Below are positions 45,662 through 56,443 of a stretch of DNA of 64,000 nt, piece after piece; within the stretch, counting starts at the first letter, position 1, and every line of letters starts with the position of its first letter. This DNA comes from Agapanthus africanus (Eukaryota > Streptophyta > Magnoliopsida > Asparagales > Amaryllidaceae), in contig CM057339.1 of assembly GCA_030015575.1 (NCBI GenBank), positions 772,164,809 through 772,228,808 on the forward strand, in the 5' to 3' direction. The position numbers were made by a program, and so were the translations under genes. Below the pieces are notes generated by a model. The model was given only the letters and a program-made list of their open reading frames with translations. It was not told the DNA's origin and did not search any database.

Positions 45662-48014
45662 CTCTCTTTATTCTCACTCTCTTCTTCTCTAACCTCTCTC
45701 TCTCTCTCTCTCTAACCACCAAGCCTCAAAGCCACGCCGTCACCTCTCACCACCTTGCTGCCGCCATAGCCGCGCCAAGCTCACTGTCGCTGTTGTGTTG
45801 TACTCGCCGTGCTGTGCCCGTGTCATCGTCGTTTTTGTAATCGTCGATTCATCGCAGGCAAGTGCACTACACTTGCTTACATGCTATACATATTAGATAT
45901 ATATGCTAGTTCGCTTGAATACGTTAAAACTACAAATCCATGTCTTAAATTAACCGTAAATTTTATATACACCCCATGATCTTTAGTGGTTCAGTTGGAG
46001 CATAATCGATCTATCACAACATGTTAGTATCAAGGGGAATTTGTTAGAATGAATTATCTTTTGGATCGATCGAGTGAAAATAACATTGTGATCGGTACAC
46101 GTGTATGCTTAACCTAGGTGTTTGATACAAAATTTATGTGAAAACAAAGTCTAAAATGGTGGAATTTATGATATTTAGATCCTAATACTGTTAACAAACA
46201 CGCTGTAGAAATTTGGTGGCAAATCGATATCATTTTAACCACAAAATGACGCCCCGCAAATTGATATGAAATCTGAACTTTGCAATATAAGTTGTCCCGT
46301 AAAATCTATATTTAATTCCACAAAAATCGGATCGTGTCATGCTTAGGCTCGTTACGAAGAGGAATTATTAATCTTTAAATTTGTGGAAATAATTTCTGGT
46401 TAGAACGTCATTTTGATAGCAAAAACAGAGGAGTATCTTGGCTATGGATTGCAGTACGGAGCAGAATCCTCTACTTTTATCTGTTTCAAAACACCTATGT
46501 CACCTTGTTTTGATGTGAAAAAGCACGGAACAATATATATAAGTGTAGATAATTGAATTATATTTCTAAAGGTACAGGTCCTATTGCATTCCAGTGTCAT
46601 TTGATATTTATAACACATTTTAAACTATTAGTGTGTACGGCAGATTTCTGCAAATTCAGTTTACACCCTTCATCAGTAAACTGATCATAACTCCTAAACT
46701 AAGATGACTATTGTTGATCCGTCTTCTTAGTTGTAAATTTAACTCATATACCTAAAAATAGTTGAACTGTAGCGTCACCTAATTATGATCTCAACGAGGA
46801 GTAAAACGTGTTACAAAACGGACCTACAGCTCAGAAACTGGACTTTCCAGCAGAGAATACTTAAAAAGTAATGATCGTAATTCGCAAACCCGGAACCCGA
46901 TTGATTTGAAACCAATTTCGTTGAATCTCTAATTAAGTTTAATTTCTACCCCTACTGTATCATTTTGCCTAATTACGATTTTATGATTTAATATGATTTT
47001 CTGAACTCATAAGGTATGTAGTGATTCATTTTGTACATGATTTGATTCGCGGCATAATTCTCATATTTACCCGACCGTAATACCGTTAGTAATAGCGAAT
47101 GCTCTTATTGATTCTTGGCGATTATTGCATTGTCGAACATGAGTGGTATTGGATTAGTTGTGTCAAGTATGCCAGTGAATAGTGAATGATTCGTAAAAGT
47201 GAACAGTGTAGTGAAAAGTGAATAAAACCAGGTTATTGGTGCGTACTTGTACATAACTAGCCCCATACATATAGTTATTAAAACCTGAGAAAAAGGGAAA
47301 GTCGAAGTGGAATGGAACTTTTTAGCGAGATTTAACGATTTAGAGGATGATCATTCGAACAACGACTCTTATATATATTTTAGGTTATGAACTTAGCGGT
47401 TCGGCTGATAGGGTTATGTCCCGGGCAACAGCGAGCCGTAGTCTCGGGTACGCACGAGACTCTCGTTAAATATGATCACTCTTTTCCACAATTCGATTTC
47501 AAATTGACCTAGCGACCAATAGGAACATGGATCATATATTGCATTGGGTGTTGATACACTGATTACCTGCATACATTGTTTCCACTGTTATTATCTTTTG
47601 TTTCACGCTTTACTATATTGCTATTATATTATTGATATTACGTCGTCCTGACGATCTGAGTATGCATGCTCAGAGTTTGGAGAGGACGCCACTCAGGAGT
47701 CAGACCTACCATTCGAGCTCGCAGAGATCTAGATGGTCGTACCATCAGTACTCTTACAGCTTTCCATAAATCAACCTTGTATTCGCACTTGGTTAGTAGT
47801 TTCCTTTTCTTTCGAAGTATTGTAAACTGTGAAAAATGAAATTTGATGTAATAAACTAGTGATGTGTTTCCTTTACTTCTGCGCTGTGTTTAATGATTAC
47901 CATGTAATGCTAGAAGCCGAAATGTGACTACGGCGGGATTGTTTTCCTGACCGTAGGAGTATGGCTGGCCTAGTCTCCTACCGTATTCTGTATTTTGGGA
48001 AGCAGGGCGTGAAA
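45168..48014 (+). repeat. 3' LTR of element T
   Basis: About 2.85 kb, from TATAATACCC (ancestral TGTAATACCC judging from S2) to ...GGGCGTGAAA. A (CT)n-rich transcript leader lies at about 45607-45715. The rest is AT-rich and non-coding. Confidence 0.83.
45607..45715 (+). repeat. CT microsatellites in the T LTR
   Basis: Several ctctctct runs, the longest near 45630-45657 and 45692-45713. S2 has the corresponding (GA)n on the plus strand. They probably lie in the transcribed R region. Confidence 0.85.
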
Positions 48015-48082
48015 GCGTTGCCCAATCAGTACTAAGCACTCAGCCGTTTTGGCTGCATATAAAATGCTAAGCACTTTTACTC

Positions 48083-48112
48083 AGCGCTCACGTGTCTTTC
48101 ACGTGAGGCGCT
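48083..48112. repeat. GC-rich CACGTG hairpin at left flank of the island
   Basis: AGCGCTCACGTG-tcttt-CACGTGAGGCGCT: 12 base pairs with a one-base bulge. Each arm carries the G-box core CACGTG. Related, less perfect copies follow near 48126-48155 and 48171-48203. Confidence 0.9.
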
Positions 48113-49395
48113 GGCCTTCTGTTTTGAGCACCCAAGTGAGAAGCACGTGGGGCGCCGAGTCCTTTGTCTGTGGCCGTCCATGTGTGTATCACGTGAGGCG
48201 CTGACTCCTTTGTGAGGTGCTGAGTTCCTTGTCTTTTTTTTAGAGATCGAATCTCTGTTAATGGCATTTTGACCATTAATGACCACCAAGATCTTTGTTT
48301 TTGGGATCAAATTTTCTTTAAGAACTAATTTCATATTCTTTTTTTATAAGGACTAAGTTCTTTTCGTAGGGTTAAACCCTATATTTAGAGGAATTAAATT
48401 CCTAGAATATAGGTTCTTTATCTTTCTCTTTCTTTTTCTTTTTAACCTAATTCTTTTCCCCTAAATTTTGAGTTTGAAGAACAGAATCCCCCTATAAGAA
48501 TTGAATTCTTAACTTGTAGGGAGATTTGTTTTGCAAATCTTAAATCAGAGGAAGAACTAAGTTCTTTTTATGAAGGGTTAAACCCTTGTTTTCTTTATGA
48601 TAGGCAAAGAAGATGCATTTTTTTCTCTATTGTTTCTTTACCGAGGATTTGAAAAAACAAGTAGATCTTCATTGAAGGAGAATTGAATTCTAAGTTGTAA
48701 CTTCTATCTTTTTGTTTTCAAAAGCTTATAGGGGGTTCCTCCTCTATGAGACTTGAAGTCTCGGTTCCTTTATATAGGAGAGGTAAATTTGTTAATTAGT
48801 TTGAGAAAATCTTTCATTTGAGAGATACCAATTGATTTAATTGGCCTCAAAAAAATTTCGGGGGATTTTAACCACCGTTGGATCTTTGAGCCAGCGATTT
48901 CTGTTTCACATAATATGTTTTCTCGTTTTTAACAAGATTGAGGAAATATTTTCCTATATACAGAATTTTATTCTGTCAAACGGTGATTTTTAATCACCAT
49001 TGGATTTTAATCCAAGAACTCTCTGTTTTATAGAGGACAATCTTTCTTCGTTTAGAAAGATTGGGGAAATATATATTCCCAAAAATAGAATTTAATTCTA
49101 TCATTAGATCTTTAATCTAACCGAGAATATTTTTCTCACTTAGAAAGATTGGGGAGATATTTTCTTCTAATAGAATTTAATTCTATCATTTGATAATTTA
49201 TCATCACCACTGGATGTTTGATCCAACAGCTCTATTTAACAGAGAATGTCCCAATTTTTTTAGAGAAATAATTCTCATATAGAATTTAATTCTACCTGTT
49301 TTAGGTTGGGCGCCGGCACTCACGCATTATGCATGTGGGCACCACTTAAGAATTAGATTCTTATTTATGACAGGTGCTCCTGTGCCTTGCGCATT

Positions 49396-49425
49396 GGCGC
49401 TCACATGAACTTCACGTGCGGCGCC
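49396..49425. repeat. GC-rich CACGTG hairpin at right flank of the island
   Basis: GGCGCTCACATG-aactt-CACGTGCGGCGCC, with the same design as the left-flank hairpin and a five-base loop. Another GC-rich copy lies at about 49451-49495. Confidence 0.88.
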
Positions 49426-49599
49426 ACTATAGAATTTAATCCAATAAGACCGGCGCCGGCGCTGGCGTTTTCGTGGGGAGCACGTGAGGCGCTGCCTCAT
49501 TGGAATTTAACAGAGCTTAGCTCTTATTATTGTATTTAATTATTAAGGGAACAACATTATAGTCATCCACCTGCCAGATATCATAGTCAAGAACTGTAT

Positions 49600-50217
49600 C
49601 AGCGCCAAGTCACATCCATATGGATTTCAGCGTAGACATTAAAGTAAAAGTCACATCACAATCCACAACAGGTATTTGATGAAAACTTTTTACAATAAGT
49701 TTAACCTTATTAGGTTGGTACCTTTCCACCTGCACAGATCTCAAAAAATCTACTTGCTCCTAATGGGTTTTACCCCTTCAGGAGCACCCAGCAAAGTCCA
49801 AAATCTATAATTTGCTGAAGTGCGTGGAGTTCATCTTGGGTGTGAAGTATATGGTCACCTGAAATTTACCATTTCCTATGACCTGCTGATAAGAAGTAGG
49901 GGGAATAACAGTGCTAGGTTATATCCGTATGGGCTTCAGCGTAGATACTAAAATAAAAGTCGCATCACAATCCATAACGGATATTTGATGAAAACTTTTT
50001 ATAATAAGTCTAACCATATTAGGTTAGTACCTTTCCACCTGCACAGATCTCGAAAGATCTACTTGCTCCTAATGGGTGTTACCCCTTCAGGAACACTCAG
50101 TAAAGTCTAAAATCCCTAATTTGCTAAAGTGCATGGAGTCTATCTTGGATATGAAGTATCTAGTCAGTTGGAAATTACAACTTCCTATGACCTGCTGACA
50201 ACCAGTAGGACCATCAT
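49600..50217 (-). repeat. Tandem duplication of ~309 bp in K2 pol
   Basis: Two direct copies (about 49600-49908 and 49909-50217), for example caggtatttgatgaaaac against cggatatttgatgaaaac, offset 309. They are diverged at roughly 10-15% by eye, so the duplication is old. K1 has a single copy in the corresponding RT region. Confidence 0.82.
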
Positions 50218-53200
50218 TACTATGATGCTGACATCTCTGTCACCGTTTACAAGAAAAACGAAGTATCTCTCGGGTGGCTGAGCGCACCTACATAATCTGC
50301 GGGGTGGCTGAGCTCACCTACATAGTCTGCGGAGTGGCTAATAGTTTATCAAGCCCAATTGATTTCTTAGATTCTACTAAATTTTTAGTAACCGTTTGTG
50401 GTTCTGGAATCACTTCCAGTTCTACTATACACCCACTAATTTCTTTTGCAAAAAGATTCCTTTTTATAAAAAAAAGGTGGCGAGTTAAGAACAATGTAAC
50501 TATTGATCTTAAAAATGGTAGAAACAAAATCCTAGCGAATGCTTAGGATAATCCACAAACCGCCATTACCGAAGTATGCCTTGAATTTGTCCGGATTCTG
50601 CTTTTAAACAGAAACCGGATAACTCCATATCTTAATAACCTCAAGATATGTAATCATTCTATGTCTAAATAGAACTAAGGCACTAATTTAGATGGAACAA
50701 AATTCAAATATTATGCAGCTGTTTCCAGTGCATATCACCTAATGGAAAAAGGCCAATACAACATTACTCATCAAGGAGCGTACTCACGGTTGAGCAACCT
50801 GTGAGAGAAGCAAGTTCTCAATACTTATGATGGAATACCTAGCATGAGTATCTACATCTTCAATCATCTCGAAGAATCTTGGTACTTCCAATATATGGTT
50901 CTTTATTTTATTCTTATACCTATAAACTTCTCAAAATTTTTGGACCCTGCTTTACAACGAATGCGTGTCTAAAATCAGAGAACTCATAGGGGATGGCCGG
51001 ATATTCCTAGTAATGCATATTTTATTATCCAAATTCATGACAATAATCACAATTTCCTTTGCTCTCACTTCAATCACTTTATATGTCTCTACATCTTACC
51101 TTCTGTACACCGCACCTAGGCTAATTGATTTTCATCATTCCCTATTTTTTGGCACCAGCCAAAGGTTTGGAAGAAGACTGTCCAATAAGCATAATAGGTG
51201 TACTCCCCTAATACAGGGAGCTCTCACAACCTGAGAGAAGGTAAAGAGAAGAGACAACCGAATAATCCTATTCAATTTCTCCGGAACCTGTGGCCATCCT
51301 CGACTGAAGTAACTTCTTCGAGTTCGTATGTAACTATACGATGGTCGTTCTAAGTAATATGGATCATTGTAGAGATACGAAGTGTTATGAAGAAATGTAA
51401 AGGGGAAAGTAGGAGTAGAAGGGGCATATGCGCCTTTTTCGTAAATCAAGACAACCCAAAACCAAAGGGTGTAAGAAGGTTCGGTTAATTTGGTTCATGA
51501 GTTTTAGTTTAAGGTAAATCATGGGTCGTTGTACCAAAGAGAGAGAGAGAAAGAGAGAGAACACTCAGCGTGCACTCTATCAAGATTAGATTGGTTGTTA
51601 CTTTATCTAATCAGGATGGCTCCCACTGTTTTCTCGAATTCTCCTCCAAACCCTAAAAAGAGAACTAGTCAGATCATGTACACTTTACAAGTTCGCTAAC
51701 CGTTCAGCCAGGCCAGTATTGGTACTCCGGGGGAGGTCCCCGTGCTTTCGCACGGACCCAATTAATAACCTCATTTCCGCAGAGACGTAACCTCGTTAAC
51801 ACTTTCTAGACACTTAATAGATTAACTAATTGTGAAGTGAAAAATCTCCCAAGAAATAATACATACTCATCAGTGGAAATCGGGACCCAACTATCATTGT
51901 GTGATTACTTTGATGGAAGCCGACCAAAATTACCATATTCCAAAAGGTATGCGCAAACTTGATAAGTTTCTCGTATGTTTGAAACTCCCGATATGGTTTT
52001 TGCCCCTAGGACCCAAGTGACCTTGACACAGTCAACAAATCAAAAAGTCCTAGTCAAGTTCAACCCGTCATTATTATGATTGTATAAAACCCGCCCGCAT
52101 AAGCCCTTGACAAAGTCAACAAGGCCGCACGACTGTCCTAGCTAATCACACAACTTCCTACAAACAAGCACTATTTAGCTACCGCACACTACGTCTTGAC
52201 ACAGTCAACAAACGCAGCACGAATAGTGAGTACTGCTCGTAGGAAATGACAGAGGACTACAGCTGATTTTTGGCGAAAAACCTTTAACGTAATGAACTTG
52301 ATATCATTGAAAGAACTCGAGTGTATTTGAAATGGAGTGGTTTAGGCTCGATTTTTTAAAACTTGTAACATAAAGCTTTGCTTAAGGGTGAACTCACAGT
52401 GAAGAGATCAAGGCTCTTCCCTCATAGAATGAGGTGCGGGATATTCCTAACCGAATACTTCTATGTAAAGCAAAAGAATACAACTATGAGTTTTGAAGAA
52501 AACCGAGTAGTTTTTTTTTAAAAATTGTTCCGACAACATCATTTAGGTTTATTTTCCTTTCATTATTCAGATAATGTGTTCCCATCATTTTAAGTTTTCA
52601 AGCCATAAAAGAAACAACCAAAATAGTATGCTTTTATATGCCATCCGCATTCGCCACGGGGCCCCGTCATGTACCGCTAGATTACTTAACTAATGGCAGA
52701 GCGGGGTCAGGACTAGAGTGGATGCAAAACATATAGAAACGTCTACTAAATATTATATATATATATATATATCAACATCGCAAGCAGATAATAGTCATCA
52801 CAGGCAGATAAAACCATTACAGGAATGCGAACAATAATATGAAATAGTGGAAAAACTAGGAGCCCTGTGTTTCATTTGAGCCGTAAATGAGATGTGACGT
52901 TCTCCGGCCGTGTCGATGGCCAGTGCAAATAAGAAGCTAGACCCTTACGAGTGCGGCAAATTACCAGCCAATTCTGAAAGTGAGGCAACCCCAATCAACG
53001 AAGTGAATGGGCCACCCAGCACTTCACGGAATCCGGTAACTTGAGAACCCCTCCGTGGGTCAACCTATACCCCTACAAGTGTGGCGTATAGCCCGCCAAT
53101 TCTAGAGTAAGCCCCCCCGGTCTCAACTCCATGAGATGTGGGCCCGTTGCCCTCTAGAACCCGGCTATTTGAGCACTTCTCCGCGGGGTAATCGTGGTAC

Positions 53201-53890
53201 AGAAAAGAAAAAATATATATACAAATGGTGACATTGATCTCAATCCGGTCATGCCCTAATGAAAGAATATACAAACTGGCAGAGACGGCAGTCCACATGT
53301 CAGGCGCTCGTCCTGCAATAATGAATATACAAATGAATCTAAATTGTACAACTACCATTGCACTTGGGGCTATCCAACATGACAATACGATTGAACCATA
53401 ACCAGATATATATAACCACAGAAACAAGTAACACCATAATGTGTGCAACCCCGTATAAATGAACATATAGCAATTAGACGACGTTCAGCAACACATATAT
53501 CACATCACAGATATCAACGATGCAAAAGTTTCGAGTTCTAAAACTCCCGAGTTGCCCCAAAGATAATATAACACTAAGTAAAATTTGGGGCAAAACAAAC
53601 AAGACCAAAAATCATAATTCTCAAAACCCAAGACACAGCATGAAAACGAGGACATATTGCAACAAGAAAACCGCCCATAGCTGTCAAAACGAGGATTCTG
53701 ACGGTTTTTTGCTGATGGAATTTCCTCGTTTTCATTGTGTGTCTCTATCATGTCAAGAGTAAGTCTCTGCACTTGTTTAAAAAGTTCTCAGAGACCAAAA
53801 AAAATTCGAACAGCAACCGGGTTTTGAAAATCGGAGTTTTTCGGTTTTGAAACTAAAGTATCATCTACTGCTAGTTTAAGGTGTTTGGGA

Positions 53891-53903
53891 GGCTCTGATA
53901 CCA
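53891..53903 (-). promoter_or_regulatory. Primer-binding site, initiator tRNA-Met type (K2)
   Basis: ggctctgatacca, the reverse complement of TGGTATCAGAGCC, directly next to the LTR terminus tgtta on its right. Confidence 0.9.
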
Positions 53904-54207
53904 TGTTAGTGTTAGGTGCTCACGCCGGGGAGGCCGCAGCCAAGGCGGAAGCGAAAACTAAAATTTTATGCAAGCACCAAACACGCATACCCTAGGATTC
54001 GATCCAAACACCTAAAACTAGAAAGCTAAACATGCAAAGATATAGAAATACAACTTTCGACGCGTATCCACCTAATTGTGGAAGACCACTCCGAGCTCGT
54101 AGACGCCGGGAACGCGCTTAAAAGGCGACCACCTTCGCCAAAGAAGATCCACCCGAGGGAAACCGGAAAAGGCTCCGACCGACGTTCCAAACTTGCTAAG
54201 GATGGAT
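53904..54207 (-). repeat. Partial 5' LTR of K2
   Basis: Begins tgttagtgttagg on the plus strand at the PBS and continues to 54207, where the LTR of K3 starts. The remainder is outside the window or lost. Confidence 0.75.
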
Positions 54208-56430
54208 TGTTGGAGATAGTGCCCTCAGAGTCAATTATTGGATCATAGGCACGTGATTGCAATGATTGAGGGAGGACCTATCCCGGTAGGACAGTCTTAC
54301 TCGAGATGATAGTATGCTATCTGGTTTACCTTTATCATCGTGTACTGCTTTAGGTGACATGACAGGTCACTATTGCACGTTGATAGAGCCCCTAGGATTC
54401 TTGCTTGACTACCAGCAGTATGAGGGTGATCATACAAGTGAGAGCTGGAGTCTATAAGCACATCCTTAAAAGGTCCCTAGTCATGGGAGTTTCGAGACAG
54501 GGCATCGATTCTCCAGAGTAGACTAGTGTATACAGTCGAGACCCCGACGAGGGGCGGTGGCCGGTCTCACAAGCCACTGGTGTCAGTTGGTTCACCTAAG
54601 ATGTATACAGGTGCTCATTGGGTTATGAGTACACCGGACAGGACTCGCCGGGAACATACTAGTTGGTCTTATACCTGACGTCAGATAGCAGTTCCCAGGT
54701 GACATGTGTACAGGTTAGTTCATCGACCTGGGGATCGTCATTTGTCTCGTGTGAGTTCCCACTGTGCTTTGATTACTACCCTACCACGGCTCAAAGGAGT
54801 CGTGCAAACAGGTTTTAGTTGGGTACAGTCCCAAGCCACATGGAGGCAGTGAGCGGATCTTCGGGGGTTCGTCTCTCCCGGTATTGGGGGTGAGGTCGCG
54901 CTGTGTCTAGGAGAGCCATTACACGAAGTTCTTGGCCAAGGCAGGAGATTTACTCGTAGGTATTCCAGTAGTATCTCAGGGTGTTCTGGGCTACACTCCG
55001 ACACGACTTGTACCGCTTTTGGGGGTCTGACTTTTACCAACCCCCTAGGCCCGCCATGCGATGCTCATAGACGAACGGACCGGACTGTACGGATATTGTC
55101 ACTGACAGGCTCAGTAGGGTGTCAGGATGAGTTCACTCATCGACGTCCCTTTTAGTCAATAGCTGGTGGCCCGTCACGTATTGGCTTATACCTCTGACGT
55201 GCTAGTGGTTAAATCCACAGCCATAGTATTGACGAATCTTTAGAGTCCACCACACTTTCAGTTACTCAAGCTTTCGGGCGAAACGCTGTAGAGGCCGTAT
55301 GGAGATATGGCAGGGTCCGATCAGATACGTGCGGTATTGCACGGATCAGGATCGGACGGTTTGTACTAGAGGCCGTATGGTTATATGGCAGCGTTCGATC
55401 AGATACGTGCGGTATTGCACGGATCAGGATCGGACGGATATTACTAGCCGGCTTTGGTTTAAGCCGGATCCTAGTATAGTACAGTGTAGATTTTGTCTCA
55501 TTGCATTTGTATCCGGACGGAATACAGATGCGGGTGTGTATGCACAGTATCGGGGTTTTCCTGTAATTTATTACGGGACCAGTTTTCTGGAGTTGCCAGT
55601 TTGCATTCCGTTCCGGCCGGTTTTCCTTTGTTCTTTCCCGGCCGGACTTTTCCGATGGAGGGGGTTATTTGCAAGTTTGCAAATAACACATTGTGGAGGT
55701 TTTTCTTGCAAATGTATTTATTATGAAAGCATCTTTTGATACCATTCTTATCCATCATTATCACTTGCTTTTTGTTGATTAGAAGTGATTAGAGTTTGAT
55801 GTGAGATGGTTATGATGATGTTTTGGATGTGGTCACCACTTGTGCTCCTACCATCACCTCCCTTCATGCTTCATATTCTTTCCTCCACCATTTCTAAGAT
55901 GATAAGTTTTTCATGGTTGAGATAAAAAGAAAAAGATGAGAAGTTTTTCATTCTTAAGAGAGTGGCATTCTTGATCTCATTTTCTTACTAGAAAAATGCA
56001 AGCACCATTTTTCTTATCTTGTTTTCTTCCATCATCTTCAAATGGCAACTAACCCCAAATGAGACTAGCATGATCTACACCACATTCTACAGCAAATCTT
56101 GGACGCGTCGGGTAGCCTACTTCGCGCCCGAGTTGCCTCGGTATTGAGGTGGGAGCCCGTAAAAGATACAGGCGATGTGGTGCCCTTCCGGCGAGGAGGC
56201 GACGACCGGAGTTTCTGAAGGAGATCGGGACGACGAGGAGAAGACCGGAGGACTCGGATCATTCGGTATATCTCTTCCCCTTCTTGTACTTTGCTAGATC
56301 TAGTTTAATGGCACGATCCGGGGTTTAGTGCGCGGTGGTGCCGGTTTGCTAAGTCCGCAAAATTAAAGTTTATCACCGCTTCCACATTTGGCCGTCGGAT
56401 TGACGGCCGGGGCACCGCCGTGCACTTACA
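54208..56430 (+). repeat. 5' LTR of K3
   Basis: 2.22 kb, TGTTGGAGATAG...GCACTTACA. It contains a 78-bp tandem duplication (55291-55446) with nested hairpins, the CCGGCTT/AAGCCGG hairpin (55448-55467), a stem at 55503-55531 and an 11-bp stem at 55664-55687. Confidence 0.9.
55291..55446 (+). repeat. 78-bp tandem duplication with nested hairpin in the K3 LTR
   Basis: Two units, starting at 55291 and 55369, begin gaggccgtatgg. Each carries a CGATC/GATCG outer stem and a CGTGC/GCACG inner stem. K4 has one unit, in which the hairpin has a different sequence. Confidence 0.88.
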
Positions 56431-56431
56431 G

Positions 56432-56443
56432 TGGTATCAGAGC
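56432..56443 (+). promoter_or_regulatory. Primer-binding site, initiator tRNA-Met type (K3)
   Basis: TGGTATCAGAGC one base after the LTR end. Confidence 0.95.

Larger units (their letters stand above)
36851..48014 (+). mobile_element. Element T: decayed Tekay-type chromovirus, split by solo LTR S2
   Basis: Gag-pol remnants at 36851-39760 and 43591-45090, then a Tekay-type pre-PPT motif (about 45133) and a 3' LTR (45168-48014). The 5' LTR and leader are missing at the junction with K1. Many stop codons make it much older than C. Removing S2 (39761-43590) and one copy of gtatc restores the order RNase H to integrase. Confidence 0.88.
48015..49545. repeat. Hairpin island of unknown origin
   Basis: 1.5 kb between the T LTR and copia K2 with no protein homology. 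The centre (about 48240-49300, AT-rich) is packed with small perfect inverted repeats of differing sequence, for example TAGGGTT-a-AACCCTA (48367), AGGAATT-a-AATTCCT (48389), AAGAATT-g-AATTCTT (48496), AAGAACT-a-AGTTCTT (48552), GAGACTT-g-AAGTCTC (48748), GGTGATT-ttt-AATCACC (48982) and a 9-bp stem at 49038-49063. GC-rich hairpins with CACGTG flank it (48083-48112, about 48126-48210, and 49310-49490). I do not recognise the element. It may be a foldback-like element or a rearranged retroelement leader. Confidence 0.8.
49546..54207 (-). mobile_element. K2: decayed Ty1/copia element, reverse orientation, incomplete
   Basis: In minus orientation: part of an LTR (54207-53904), tRNA-Met PBS (53903-53891), leader (about 53890-51560), decayed gag-pol, ending in RT at about 49546 against the hairpin island. 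The leader block 52640-53420 is the reverse complement of 57060-57720 in K3. The pol part (50270-50700) matches K1 33120-33500 and K3 60500-60880. Its LTR end (ctaacactaaca) differs from that of K3, so it is a sister family. K3 is inserted in its LTR at 54208. Confidence 0.8.

Noticed and set aside
48077..48334. Minus-strand 85-codon frame in the hairpin island
   Set aside because: The frame follows the inverted repeats; no homology or start context seen.
48240..49300. CRISPR-like array
   Set aside because: The repeats are palindromes of different sequence, not a constant repeat with unique spacers, and the DNA is plant.
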